Part shown: positions 44,843 through 57,020 of the stretch, one piece after another
Numbering within the stretch: the stretch's first letter is position 1
Layout of the letters: each line of letters starts with the position of its first letter
Source of the DNA: Cladorrhinum sp. PSN259
Lineage: Eukaryota > Ascomycota > Sordariomycetes > Sordariales > Podosporaceae
Length of the DNA: 64,000 bases
Direction of reading: 5' to 3'
Assembly (NCBI GenBank): GCA_033725935.1
Contig: MU867076.1
Coordinates: 543,319-607,318, forward strand
The notes under the pieces: model-generated
Told to the model about the DNA's origin: nothing
The model's input: the letters and a program-made list of their open reading frames with translations, nothing else
The model's database searches: none
Made by a program: the position numbers and the translations under genes

Positions 44843-47543
44843 TTAGAGGTCCTTGAACTCACTCGATCCCACCTCCAGAACTCCATTCACTCTAAAGTCC
44901 CGACTGCTTGCCCCGACCCAGAGCTTGTACTTCCCCCTCCGCATGCGCCATTGCTGCGCAACCACATCCCAGACGCTCAAATCTCTCCTTGTCAGTTCGA
45001 AGGAAACCTCCCTCTGCTGACCGGGCACCAAAGGTCCAACCTTGTCGAAACCACGCAGCTGTCTGATTGGTGTATCTTCCTCATCCTCTGCACCAGGAAC
45101 CCCGATATACAGCTGTGCAACCTCTGTGCCGTTGGCCTTACCGGTGTTTTTGACAGCGCAACTAACCACAGCGACCACATCCCAAAGCTGAGGATGCCCA
45201 CCCTGAACAATCGCGATGTCCTCATCTGGGAACTCATCCAGGCCCGCCCCTGGCACCATATCCACCTTCAAATTGTCATAGCCAAAAGTTGTATAGCTCA
45301 GGCCAAACCCAAACTCGAACCTCGGCTCAATACCCTTCTTGTCGAATGCCCTGTAGTCGATGAGTAGCCCTTCGGCTGAAAAGTCATCCTCTGGGAAATA
45401 CTCCTTCCTCTCCTCTTCTCCCAAACCAGCAGGGTTCGCTACCTTGCCGTAATCCTCCTCCTTCTTTGCAATGGTATATGGTAGCCTTCCCGTCGGATTA
45501 ACGTGCCCATAGAGAACATCAACCAAACTATTTCCCGACTCCTGTCCCGGCAAACCCGCCATAACGACAGCCGTGACGTTGGGATGCTCAATAAAGGCGT
45601 CGACCAACCTGACGCCCGCAGAGTGAATAACTACAATCGTGTTCTTACACCACCCCGCGACATTCAACACCAACCGATCACTAAACTCATCCGTCAAGCT
45701 CGGCCTGTCAAACGTCTCCGAGGCATACGCATTAATAAACACCAAGCAAGCCTCGGCGTTCAAATACCTCATCGGATTTCCGGACCAAAAATCCCACCTC
45801 AACATACCCCCATCCTTCGCAACCCTGCTCTGGATAGCCTGAAAGGGGGAAACAACATACGGAGGCGTATTGCTTCCAGACCCTCCAGCAGTGATCATCG
45901 TGCCGTTCAAGACGTTCCATCCCCAGTTGACCTCATATCCGCCCCCGTACCGGTCCCTATTATCCCACGGCATAGCTTTAACCTCGGCATCATACCCGAA
46001 AACACAAAGAAACTTGGGCTTCCTCAGCGGCAACGTCCCTCCCGAATTCTTAACCACCACCGTCCCCGCAGCCCCAATCTCCCTGATCAGCTTCGCATGG
46101 TCCCCTCTCACATCCACCGGCTCTCTCACGTCCAGATTCGTCCCCAGCTGCGGCGTGGGAAACCCCTGGTCCTGTCCCATGAAATACCAAGCCGCCAGAA
46201 TCCTCGTCACCATATCATCAACCCTTTCGACTCCGACGCTGCCATTCCTGACTGCCTGTTCCAACTTGTCGCCCCAAAACCCGGCATTCGGCATGGTCAG
46301 ATCCAGTCCCGCATTCGCGCTCGCCACCCCGCTCGTCTGCCCGTCCCAATCACTGACCACGAACCCTTCGAACCCAAATTCCGTCTTGAGCACCCCGTTC
46401 AGCAGCTTGCTGTTCTGGCAGGCGTAGCTGTGGTTCGCCCGCTGGTACGAACACATGACCGCGCCCGCCTGCCCCTTCTTTAACGCGTCCATGAACGGCC
46501 AGGCGTACAGCTCGTGCAGCGTGCGGTCGTCAACCTCGCTCGACACCGCCTCGCCGTACTTATCATCAAACCGCCTCCGAAACTCCTGCTCGTTGAGCAG
46601 CCAGTGCTTCACGCAGCTCACCACCCCGCGCTCCTGCACGCCTTTGCTCACCTGCCCCATCCCGGCGCCAGATAAATACGGATCGGGCGATAACCCCTCC
46701 CAGTTCCGCCCGCCCTTGACGATCCTGCCCATGGGTCCGGCGACGGGGCCGAGGGCAACGTTTACTCCCTTGCCGCGGTACTCCGCTCCGAGCGCCAGAC
46801 CGTAGGCGTGCATGAGGTCACGGTCGAAGGTGGCAGCGAGGTGAATCCCGGCGGGAAAGGCAGAGACGAACTCTTGCCCGCGGATTCCGGACGGCCCGTC
46901 GTAGAAGCATATCGAGGGGACGCCTAGTCGGGGGACGGAGCCCGTGTTGCCCACGCAGGGGCCGGAGAGGGGGTGCCCGTGGGTTACGTTTATCTTTTCC
47001 GGGAGGGTCATTTGGAGTACGAGCTGGTGGGCCTGCGAGTAGGCGGCGTGCCATTTTGGGGAGGATGTGCCGTTTGTGATTGCTTCATTTTTGTTTTGTT
47101 AGTCAGTTGGTTAATGAGAGTGGTGTAAGTGAGGGTGTATGAGTGGTGTAAGTGAGTGTTTATGAGTGGGTACAAGTGAGGTTAATTAAATGCGGCCAAG
47201 TATGAGGCAAGTATCGTAAAGTGAAGTAAAGTAAAAATTTTGAAGGCAAAACAAAAAGGGGTAAAAACATACGAGAAGGATAAACGGGCGGACTGCGCCC
47301 GTAATACGGCACCTCAGATGGCGGTTTGCTACTCCCACTGCCACTGCCACTGACAGACGATAAACTTGCATCATCTTGCACAACACATGCAGCTGCTCCC
47401 AAAAACGAAACAACAGTCTGCTTAAGGCTCAAAACCGCCTGCGCCTGCGTCTTGTCGTTCCCCGGTAGCGGCGGTCCTCCGCTCGAACCACAGTCGTGGA
47501 ATCTGCGGGGCAGCTTGAGGAGACCCTTGAAGTGCTCCATCAT
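44843..47543 (-). CDS. Glycoside hydrolase family 3 beta-glucosidase
   Basis: Minus-strand exons 47273-47543 and 44843-47082 (190-nt intron) encode 836 aa. The join gives PPVYPSPITNGTSSPKWHAA, which fits the GH3 start region. Catalytic motifs are FVVSDWDGQ with Asp335 as the likely nucleophile, CVKHWLLNEQE, and YDGPSGIRG. After the (beta/alpha)8 and alpha/beta domains comes a fibronectin type III-like end (VAQLYIGVPG and YKLWVGASSRDF). It hydrolyses terminal beta-glucosides, for example cellobiose. An in-frame TAA directly precedes the ATG pair at 47543. The N-terminus (MMEHFKGLLKLPRRFHDCG) does not look like a signal peptide; the hydrophobic stretch is internal (TVVSFLGAAACVVQ). So the enzyme may be intracellular or an upstream exon is missing. 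Family very secure, start less so. Confidence 0.93.
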
Positions 47544-50500
47544 TTACTGGTTGATGGTTGGTTGTCTGCAAACTGACCGTGTAAAGAAGAAGTTGATTGA
47601 TGGAATTTATTCCTTGATTGAGACAGGCCTTGATGTTTTGTATGTCATCTAGCAAACGAGTCTGTCATTTCTCACCGCTTAATCGGTGTTGAGAAAGTTT
47701 GGTTGGGTAGCTTGGGACTTTTGCTTTGGCCATTGTGTGATCAAGGCTGACAAAAAAGCAAACAACAATGAAACGGCGGGCGAATTCTTTAGTTTTTTTT
47801 TTTTTTTTTTTTGCTGCACTTTCTTTCATTCAACAGCGCTGTTATGCAGTCAGCATCTGTCGTTACGCGCTGCTGCTTGCTGCTGCTGCCCCTCGCTGCT
47901 GTTAGCCTTTTGTGTGCCTTGGAAATAGCTTCCAACTCTTCATCATCCTATCTTCTTCTTTGTTGATAAACGAACTACCGAAAACGCCATCCCGGTCACT
48001 CACCTGGACCGGGGACCATGAACCTGTGGATCCCCTCTCTTCCAGGTGATCAAGGATAAGACTTCCAAACCTCACCTTCTCCAGGCGCCCCACACCCCGC
48101 AAGAACTGGTACACCGTACAAGCTTGGAAGATCGGGATGATGCATCTTCCTGACTCATGTTCAAATCAGTCATCACCATCTCTAGATACTTGATGTTAAC
48201 CAATAAATTGGGTTTAGGTTCATTATGGACTGTGTGTGATACAGCATTTCACGCCGTGCTGGACTCAATCAGCGAAATGCAGACCTGGCCGCCGCCATTT
48301 CAGCGGTTTTAAGTGTACCAATCCGTAAGCGAACAGGAAATGAGAACCATCAATGTTTAAAACCCACCAATCAAATCAGCAGAAAAAGACAGAAAGGCGT
48401 GAAAATTACCGTTATTAATTACGCCTTTTCCCCGTTTCTCAAAACTCAAAAAGAAAATATTAAATGAGCTTTTGCAAAAGAATCATCAAACCACATCAAA
48501 AATTGAACAACTTGAAGAAATGGAGTGTGAAAAAAAGGACGGCACGTCGTTATTTACAGATTGCACAAAACAAAGATACTAATCATATCCATGGATCCAA
48601 GTCAGCCTTTTCTTTCTTTCTTTCTGTCTGTCTTTCCCCGGGCGTAATCTTATATTCGTTCTTCAAACCAATCGCTTATTTTTTCTTTTTTTATAGAATC
48701 GAAATCGGTATAATGTCTCGGCAGGCAAAGTCAAAAAGAGGCTGCTGATAATCTTAACCCGCGTCTTTGAAACAAGTTCTTGAGGAAATCCTTCATAAAT
48801 GTGGCTTGTTTCTTCTTCTTCTTCTTCTTCTTCTTCCGAGTGAATGGTCCTTGGGGTTTAATGCTGTTCAGTCGCACAAAACAAATAGACTCGTATAGAA
48901 GTGATATTCCTTAGTCCCGCCCATTCTGCAGTGTAGTTAGTGTATTTAAGGGTTGGGAACCGAAAAGAGTTCCGTTGATCTGCATCTGCAAAGCCGTTGA
49001 CCGTTGGGCAAAAGTCAGAAGCGAGCTTTTTTTCGACAACGATCATCGGGTGCATAACAAAAAGGTCTCATCTCTTCCTCTCCCTCTCTACCTCTCTCTT
49101 TCCATCCCTTGCGTTCCTCATCTGCAGATCTTATTAACCCCGCAAAAAAACGAACGCGTTTGAGAGCGCGCCCTGGAGGGGAAAGAATATCTTCTGGTGT
49201 TATGTTTCCTGTGTGTGATACTGTGGAAATTACACACACACACACACTTGTTTTGAAAGAGAAAAGAATCCTGGTCTTTGTGTGATTCCAATCCCAAATC
49301 CCCCGTGAAGGAAGCCAGCCCGCAAAAATAAAATAGAAATTGGTGTGATACGGGTCACATGTCCTAATATGTTGGATGATGCGGTGCTATGGTGCAAGGT
49401 GCTGTATGTAAGGATGCAGTACGACCCAAAAGGCAACACACATACAACACTGCAAACAGAACCTGTTAATTGGTGCCGGCTTCGGATGGGTTGAACGGGA
49501 ATCGGGGCACATCTCCTCTTCTGGCCTTTTGTCCCTTTCCCCCCCTTGTCAAAGATTCGATATCTTTCTCACACCACCTGCCCGAATTGTTACTTTCTCC
49601 ATCGTTCCATCCATCCCCCACCATTACCCGGAAGCATCTGTTCCAAGGCCGCGGAAATTTGGCACCACAGCGAATTTGTTGCCACGAGGCTAGCTGCACC
49701 GGTTTCGCTCGCTGGCTTGAATTATAGTTTCAACTTTCAGCCCTGAAATGAAGGGGGCCCTTGTCCATCATGTCCACTCATTCGAAATCCACTTTTATTC
49801 TCGTCTCCCAAAATCTTGTCACTAACAAGACTTTTTCTTTTAACCTTGGCAAGGTTCTCAAAATCAAGGCCTTAATTTTTATTTATTTTTCGCTTGTGAT
49901 CCGCAATGTTCGCTTGCACTGACATCATCCGAATCCTGGTATATTTGCTTCTCAGCTCGTAATACGAAACGAGGCACAAAGAAGAAGGAAGTTTGTGTGA
50001 TGTTGGGTTGTGCACTCGGACCTTATGTTGCCAAAGTTTGATGTGTAACGGAGAAGAAAACAAATGGCACTCGGCATGTTTTACGGCGAGGAGTGGTTTG
50101 TCGGTGCCGATTCGCTGATTGCTTCCTGATGCTAAGGTGACTCCAAATCCCTCGAGCGGCGCTGTGTATCGCAAGGCTCCGACAAAAGAGATCGAATGAG
50201 ATCCAGCGATCCCTTGCAGAGGAAGATCTTCAACACTGGATGAGGGTTGTCTCGGAAATCTCGATTCTGCCCCATTCAGCTCAGGCGCGTTTATGTAAAT
50301 CTTACTCCCTCAACTAGCACAAGTAAGTATTAGTGTGTAATGCAAAGTCTAGGAGGGAAAAACAAACAAAACCGGACGAGTCCATTGTTTGACCTGGAAC
50401 GAATGATCGGATGGAGGACAAGACCCAGATTTTCTTTTCCAGGGGTCACTCGTGGGAAGTGGAGGTTCGAGGACAGATCCCGGATGCATCATTCCTCTCT

Positions 50501-53375
50501 GGGTCAAGCGTCAGGAACAGCCGTTTAATTGGACGCGGAAAGCATTGACTGACCCGTGTTGGTGGGACGGGAACTGCGCGGTTAACGCCGACAAGGGGGT
50601 GAACATAGCAGTTCTTGACTTCTGACACGGGCTGCACGTCAGTCACAAACCCCAAGAAGAACCCCTGAGTCTGTATCGTACGGATTTCTTTTCATCATGG
50701 CCGCATCATCTTGTTCAAGACTACCTTGTAGAGAACTGCTGCAACCTCTCAATCTTTATCAGTCGGCTCGGGTGTTCTTGCCGTCAACGTCAATGCGTAG
50801 CAACCTCCCGACGCCGTCGTGACATCGGGCATATTTTGTGCTATAAAACAGAAAGCTTTGGTCTCGCTAGACCGGTCCAATCCGACACCGCAAGCCACCT
50901 TGGATTGGCAATGTCCAGTGTCAGGTGCCATCTGAAGATCGTCGTTCTTTGCTCTGAGGGATGCAGGCACCCAGCACGCAAGTTGACCACTCGAATCCGA
51001 CATTTGGCGTTTGCATTGTTGATTCGTTTGCATCTGTTGAAACTACACTAGGTTAGGTTGACTTCCGGGGAGAAGCGGGGTGTGTGCTCCCCCCGCGTTG
51101 TTGCCGCCTGCAGATGCGCCCAAAGGTGATTTGGCTTGGATGGCTTGACAGGCTCGCGACGTGCCGCCAGTGGGAGTTGAAGTCCTTGGTGATTGTTGGG
51201 GGTCATTCCCATCACTCGCCACCTTGTTCCCCCAATTACCTCCGTATTCGACCGTGGAGATCTCTCGGTGGTGGAAAATAGTGGTCGGTCGGCCAGTGGA
51301 AATGGCGTTCTCGGAACACTCCCGGCATGTCGCTCAATGCAGGTACCGGCCTGCAGTGCGACCCCCAACTCGCCTACAGCGGCTGCTCTCATTGCTATAG
51401 TGTGGTACACAGCAAAGAAAATGTATTTGCTGATGAGACTCAGAAAAAGCATCACCATGCAGGGGTTGGCTTGGCAGCTGGAGGTTTGGACGCAGGTTTG
51501 CTCCGGGCCTCTTTCGAGAACACTTCCCGCCGCATTAAGAAAGGGGTTGTCGAAAAGGTGAGAGTGCAAACGGACAAAGTATGGTACGTATGGGGGTAAG
51601 CTGCGGGGGTCGCAGCGTTATGCGTAAGATGCAGTGCCGCGGTATGTCTCCCCCGCCGCCCGCCCGCCTTGGGATGTCGTCAGTTGAAGAGTTGTAGAAA
51701 GCCGTTTCTTTGAGACCTCTTCCAACGCTACGATACTCCGTCGGAGCGAATAACCCGAATCTGAAATCATGGGAATCGAGATCATTGGAGGGGAAAACCA
51801 GATACCAAGAATTTAGAAAGAACCCCCTGGTTTCCCTGCAGACCGGAACCGTAAATTTAATGTTCGAAAATCGTCTCGGAACACACACCACTCAACAAAA
51901 AGAGGGGTCATGGCGATGCTGGGCCACCAAGTTTTATCAGTCGGAAATGGGAGGCACTGGCCAGTGGTTTCTTTGTTCTGTTTCCAAAATTTCTTCTTTC
52001 CCCCATGTTATTTGCTAGAGACACGCCGCCTCCACCCCGCACCAGTGCGCATCTGGCAATCAACCAATCAGACAATTTGACCATCCTCATTTCCAAAAGA
52101 TGCCCCGAGTGCACAGACGGAAAATGCTCCTTTAGCACTCTAGGAAGTGGAGTGAAGTGAACCCCTGTCTTACTCCCCTTTCCGACGCTGGCCAATGGCA
52201 AATCCCAATTCCAGGATGTCGCCTGTTTGTAGATGCACGCCCCTTTCCTGGTTTGACAGAAAGCTCGATCCTGGCTGATCTCCACTTGAGCGCTGTGAGC
52301 GGTGCGCCGTTCTTGCCCTGGCTCCTGGGCTCCTGGCGGATGGGCCTGGCTGGGTCACTCTTCAGTCCCATTGTCCTGCGCCCGTTCCCCAGATCAAAAA
52401 TCTCATCGGATCGCAGTCGACTCGCTCCGTTGCTATCCCAAAAACTTGTCTCGTCGTCCTTCTCCGCACCTGATCGAGTGTGTCGCCGTTGTCATCGTCG
52501 TCCTCCTTGTCGCTCCTTTTTCGCGCGTCCTGGTAAAGCTAAGATAGCTTGTTGACCCAACTTGTTTTGGTTTCATTTCTTCTCATCCACTCATTTTCGA
52601 GGCCCTCATTTGCCCCCTCAAAAAGAAACCCAATCACGAGACCGACAAGTCTTCATTCCAAGAACCGACGCGAGCCCGTCTTCCTCGGACCACTCCTTTT
52701 TCCATAAGCACTCAGCAACACAAAATTTCATATACTGTCCGTTTCGAGTCGAGACATAGTCACCGATTCTCTCCTGCGGCCAGCCTATCTTGCAGGGAAC
52801 CATCCACGGGACGGTGCAGCATCACAGTGTCACCGACAAAAAGAAAAGACCCCGTATTGAACCCTAACCACACATCGACTCTACGGTCTTCGCCTACTGA
52901 TTTTCAGGCCATAATTTCGACTCGGTCAGGCACTCGGTAGCCTGCTGGTCCAACATTCATGAACAATCTCGGCGGCTAGGTGGATTCCTGCTGCTGGTAG
53001 CATCAACAGGTGCAGCCGTATTGATGGTGAGTGACCGCCGATCAATATCTCATTGTCTTGCAAGAGGGGCAACCGTTCGCTAGAGCCTATATGCCCCTCA
53101 AACGATATCTCACCCGGGCTCCTGGAATTGGGTTCCATGAAACGCACAACCAAGCACTGAAGGGAAAAAGTCTTAAGCCCGGCTGAAGTCGTCGACTGTT
53201 ACCTTTTGCCCCTGATGGTAGATCTTTGGTCTGCTTATTGTACTGACGGTTTCCTTCTACCTTTAGACAGCCTGATTCGATCATCAAAGTTGTATTCGAG
53301 TTTTACACATTCCTTTAGTTCGTTTCTCGAGTCAAGCAGGACAACACCTCCCCTCTCGAAGCGCCACTCGCTACA
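47544..53375. other. 5.8 kb gene-free divergent region
   Basis: No open frame with a domain or good composition on either strand; the longest (about 173 codons at 51048-51569, minus) looks random. A TGACTCA occurs near 48153, a CTT repeat at about 48808-48835 and a CA repeat at 49232-49246. The CT-rich 52400-52700 stretch and splice-like signals after 53020 suggest a long, possibly spliced 5' leader for the downstream gene. Confidence 0.45.
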
Positions 53376-56300
53376 ATGAATCGGTTCAGGACAAAAAAGA
53401 AGGTGAAGGAAGCAAAGGAAGCAAAGGAAGCAAAAGAAGCAAAAGAAGCAAAGGAAGCAAAGGATGAGTTTGTTCATATCATTCGTCCGAGCGAGGAGTC
53501 GGAGCAGTCGTCTTTCCGGGGGTTCCTCGGTCGCAAAAAGGTTCAACAAGAAGAGGTCAAGAAGGAGTTTGACCTCTCGACGGCTCTCCCCTCGGATGAC
53601 AATTTCCGGACGAGTTTGTTGATGTCAAATCTCTCAGCCCGGTTCTCCATGTTAAGAGAGCAAGATGACCCCAACACCAAAATTGGAAAGGCCAGCGATG
53701 ATAGTGTCTTGTACCCAAAGAGACAATCACGAATGGCAGATTTCGGGTTTTCTGGGGGTGTTGGCCTTTCCGATATTGCAGAGGTTGAGTCGCTCAAGAC
53801 TGCTCATTTTCTCCGCAAGGATTCGTTTGCCTCTGACGACACTGGCGGTGGAAGCGTCATGAATCGGTCCAAGCCGATTGACGGGAATGTTTTGTTTGGT
53901 GGACGGCAGAAGATATACAAGATTCCGGCTGGAGCGAAATCCACGGGAGGAGGATTGAGTGGACGGGCACTGTATGACGACGATGTTCCAATGTCTGCCT
54001 TCCAGCGATGGAGGTTAGAAGAGAGGGAGAGGTCGCAGGAGAGAGAGGTCTCCCTTGAAAGGGGCAGCACCGACTTGGACGGGGCCGGTGACGAGAGCGA
54101 GCATGCGAGAGCGCCATCACCCATTCTGTCTGCATACAACAGCAAGCGTGAGACAAATTCAACAACATCCTCAGCTTCTATCATGGCTCGCAACTCTACC
54201 GCCGCGACCTCAATAACATCGCAAGTAGCCGGGAGTGTGAAGGACGCACCGATATCTACCCCAACGTCGGCCACTTCAACTACTGCACCGGAGCGTCTGG
54301 TTACCCGGACGAAAAGACTTTACGAGCAAAGTCTGACGCAAGATATACAGGAGCAACAATCCTCAGCTCTCTCCCGCCTCGACACTCTTACGCGACAGAG
54401 ACCCTTTGCTTCTAATGCTCCGTCTCCGATTGAACGGTCGCTGAACGAGAGGCGCGCGCTCTTGGCCAAGGCCAGCGCCCCCAACATGAGGTACGGTAGC
54501 TCTTCGGCAGCAAGCACTTCCACCTCTCCGGTAGACTTGGGAGTCAAGGTTGCTGCTCAGCCTGAAGTTAAGCCGAGCTTTGGAGCCGCTCCGCCTCTGA
54601 GCCCACCTGTCAGCGAGACTGGCGAGATGTCAATTCTGCCAATTCAGCCCAATGACGTCGGCAAGGCTACCGCTCTGGGCATATTCCAAAAGCCCTCACA
54701 ACCCTATGATGAATCAAGGTATGCGGAACGTCAAATACAGCTGAATCAAGGTCGAGACACACCGTCACAGAGACTCCACACCGAATCCGACGCGACCAGC
54801 CGCTCGCTGTCTTCGGCAACTACTAAAGCAAAGCCAGAGTCCACCCAGACACAGTCGACCATGCAAGAGGAAGGCTTGCCCCCGACACCTGTGCCCGACT
54901 CCGAAGTTCCAACACCTAGCCTCTCGGCTCTGCTCGCACCAGAACTAAACATTGAGCGCCCAGCTGACGAGGATCATCCGGCTTTCAGAGCGTCAGCGTT
55001 GCCAACGCCTCTTTCTGGGGCAAGCAAGACTAGCAGTGAACCCTTGGCCATTTCACAAGAGCAGCCCGGTGTTTACATTGAGAAGCCCATGAATTCACCA
55101 ACACTTGGCGTTCCGTCGTCAGGTCTTAGCGGAATGGTGCGTCAACATCTCCGTTCCGAGAGCACAGCCTCCTCAATCTATGAGGGAGGTCGTCCGCAGA
55201 CTTCTGGTCGCGATTCTCGCTTTCACTTGGAACAACCCTTCAGTCCGTCTCTCGTGGAAGACTTGGCAAGCAGGTCAAATCCGTGGATGAGTTCTGGGCA
55301 CTCTTGGGCTGTTTCATACTATGGAAACAAGGAGAGCCCCAAGCTTCCACCACCAGCAACCCCCGCCGTGGAGGCAAAGGAACCTGAACAATCAGCCAGC
55401 GTTCCGGAAGAGCAAACGGACGGGTTTGCCAGCCAACTAGCGGATGCTCGTCGCCGTGTTCGTGAAAAGCTGACATCATTCGTTGAGTCTGACAGCACTG
55501 GCAGCAGATCCGGATCACCTCGTCCGCCTTCCGAGTCATCCAAGGACCTAGGAACTCCAGCTTCGACAGCCTCTCTGGGCCTCGGTATTCTCAAGTCTTC
55601 TTCTAGCAAGAGTTCTCTTGTTGACCGAGCCCGGCCTGTGAACCCCCCCAAGCCTATCAAGATGCCGATGCTCGGGATTGGGGCAGCCACTATGAGCAGC
55701 TCACCACTACCGGGTAAGGAGTCGTTTGATGACAAGGAGGTCTTGCAAACAATGAAGGAAGAGGTCTCTCGTGAGGCAGAGTCTCAGTCCACTCGTGCCT
55801 CATCAGAGAGCGCAAACAATGATGAAGATGACGACGGCGCCGCTTCGAACCCAGGCTTGAGAGCGTTCAGACAGGCCAGGCGAGAGCTGCAAAGGCGGAG
55901 AGAGCTTGAGACTCTTGCGCGGCACCAAATGTCACAAACCTCGCACCAAAAGGAGCAAGTTCTCGACCAGCCATTTACGCCTCAGCCACCACCGAGAGGT
56001 GACCGTAACGGAAGACAGCGGACGCCCAGCAGGGAGAGGAAGCCACCTCCGGTTGCCTACCGACAGCGTGCGCCGAGTGACGAGTCCAAGTATTACAACT
56101 CGCCCGGCGGAGAACGTGAGAGAAGCGGCTCGGAGAGCAATGGTCGATCGAACAGCCGTCCTCCCCGTCTGAGGCCACAGGATCAACTGGCCCCAGGCGC
56201 CAGACAGCCCATGATGCGCTCTCCTGGCCTCCCTGGCACTGACATTAAGGGATCGCCTATTATGCCGCCCCATCCATATCCCGGCCGTGGAGTGCCGTCC

Positions 56301-57020
56301 CCGGCACCATCTCCTCACTTGAACCAGGCGAGATCAGCTGGGAATCTGGCAGTGCATACCGGCCGTCTTGGTCTTGACGCACACTCTGGTCAGCCTTCTC
56401 CCATTTCACCCATGGGATTGCCTTCCCCCGCGCCGTACGCTGCTCAGGGCCAGCCTGGTTCCCCAATTGGGTCTGGTCCGTCGTTCGGATCGCGACCACG
56501 ACAGTCTTCAACTTCGAACTCGCCGGCACTTGGTCCGGTCAATGGTGGGTTCAATGGTGGTCAGATGAGGCGGGCCATTGACAAGAGAGAGATCTCGGAG
56601 CCCACGTTCATGTCATCAACAACCCGTGTTCCTACAATGAACTTGCCTCAAGGTTCTCAAACTCCCGGTTCCAGGTCCCGCTCTAATAGCCGCGGCCCCG
56701 CGCCACCTGTTCCTCCTATTAACCCTCGTCGCATGCGCCATGGTTATGAGGATGCCTCGTTGGCTGCGCCCAAGCTTCCCTACTCCAACCAGAACAACAA
56801 CAGCGCCACAAGTCTGGACTTTGAGGAGAACCGAAGCGCCTTCTCCGTCAGTGACGACGAGGCCGGTGGCAAGCCTGATAGACGACGACTTCGCAAGGCT
56901 CCTCCTCCTGATGTTCGAGGACAGCCGGGGAGAGACAACAGCCCGCCTTATCTCGCCAAGGGTCGTCAAGGTCAAGGAAACCGGATGACGTTTCACCCAG
57001 GTCCTGGAGGAATGATCTAA
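53376..57020 (+). CDS. Large low-complexity fungal protein of unknown function
   Basis: Intronless, 1214 aa. It begins MNRFRTKKKV followed by six perfect KEA tripeptides. Residues about 70-230 contain the only compact-looking, conserved-type stretch: TSLLMSNLSARFSMLREQDD, GKASDDSVLYPKRQSRMADF, SLKTAHFLRKDSF, NVLFGGRQKIYKIPAG and PMSAFQRWRLEERERS. The rest is Ser/Pro/Thr/Gly-rich and probably disordered, with scattered helical runs (LRAFRQARRELQRRRELETL). No catalytic motif or membrane segment is seen. The N-terminal block resembles a protein widely conserved in Pezizomycotina without assigned function. The ATG at 53376 follows a stop-rich leader and precedes the repeats directly. Confidence 0.8.
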   Translation: MNRFRTKKKVKEAKEAKEAKEAKEAKEAKDEFVHIIRPSEESEQSSFRGFLGRKKVQQEEVKKEFDLSTALPSDDNFRTSLLMSNLSARFSMLREQDDPNTKIGKASDDSVLYPKRQSRMADFGFSGGVGLSDIAEVESLKTAHFLRKDSFASDDTGGGSVMNRSKPIDGNVLFGGRQKIYKIPAGAKSTGGGLSGRALYDDDVPMSAFQRWRLEERERSQEREVSLERGSTDLDGAGDESEHARAPSPILSAYNSKRETNSTTSSASIMARNSTAATSITSQVAGSVKDAPISTPTSATSTTAPERLVTRTKRLYEQSLTQDIQEQQSSALSRLDTLTRQRPFASNAPSPIERSLNERRALLAKASAPNMRYGSSSAASTSTSPVDLGVKVAAQPEVKPSFGAAPPLSPPVSETGEMSILPIQPNDVGKATALGIFQKPSQPYDESRYAERQIQLNQGRDTPSQRLHTESDATSRSLSSATTKAKPESTQTQSTMQEEGLPPTPVPDSEVPTPSLSALLAPELNIERPADEDHPAFRASALPTPLSGASKTSSEPLAISQEQPGVYIEKPMNSPTLGVPSSGLSGMVRQHLRSESTASSIYEGGRPQTSGRDSRFHLEQPFSPSLVEDLASRSNPWMSSGHSWAVSYYGNKESPKLPPPATPAVEAKEPEQSASVPEEQTDGFASQLADARRRVREKLTSFVESDSTGSRSGSPRPPSESSKDLGTPASTASLGLGILKSSSSKSSLVDRARPVNPPKPIKMPMLGIGAATMSSSPLPGKESFDDKEVLQTMKEEVSREAESQSTRASSESANNDEDDDGAASNPGLRAFRQARRELQRRRELETLARHQMSQTSHQKEQVLDQPFTPQPPPRGDRNGRQRTPSRERKPPPVAYRQRAPSDESKYYNSPGGERERSGSESNGRSNSRPPRLRPQDQLAPGARQPMMRSPGLPGTDIKGSPIMPPHPYPGRGVPSPAPSPHLNQARSAGNLAVHTGRLGLDAHSGQPSPISPMGLPSPAPYAAQGQPGSPIGSGPSFGSRPRQSSTSNSPALGPVNGGFNGGQMRRAIDKREISEPTFMSSTTRVPTMNLPQGSQTPGSRSRSNSRGPAPPVPPINPRRMRHGYEDASLAAPKLPYSNQNNNSATSLDFEENRSAFSVSDDEAGGKPDRRRLRKAPPPDVRGQPGRDNSPPYLAKGRQGQGNRMTFHPGPGGMI
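53406..53459 (+). repeat. 9-bp tandem repeat encoding (Lys-Glu-Ala)6
   Basis: Six units of AARGAAGCA in frame, giving KEA repeats near the N-terminus of the large protein. Units differ only at a silent AAG/AAA position, so the array is probably young and length-variable. Confidence 0.9.

Noticed and set aside
45503..46483. 326-codon plus-strand frame in the GH3 gene
   Set aside because: Antisense of a clear GH3 catalytic exon; Pro/Arg/His-rich shadow composition.
51048..51569. 173-codon minus-strand frame in the gene-free region
   Set aside because: No domain, overlapping frames on both strands of similar length, no splice-compatible partners.
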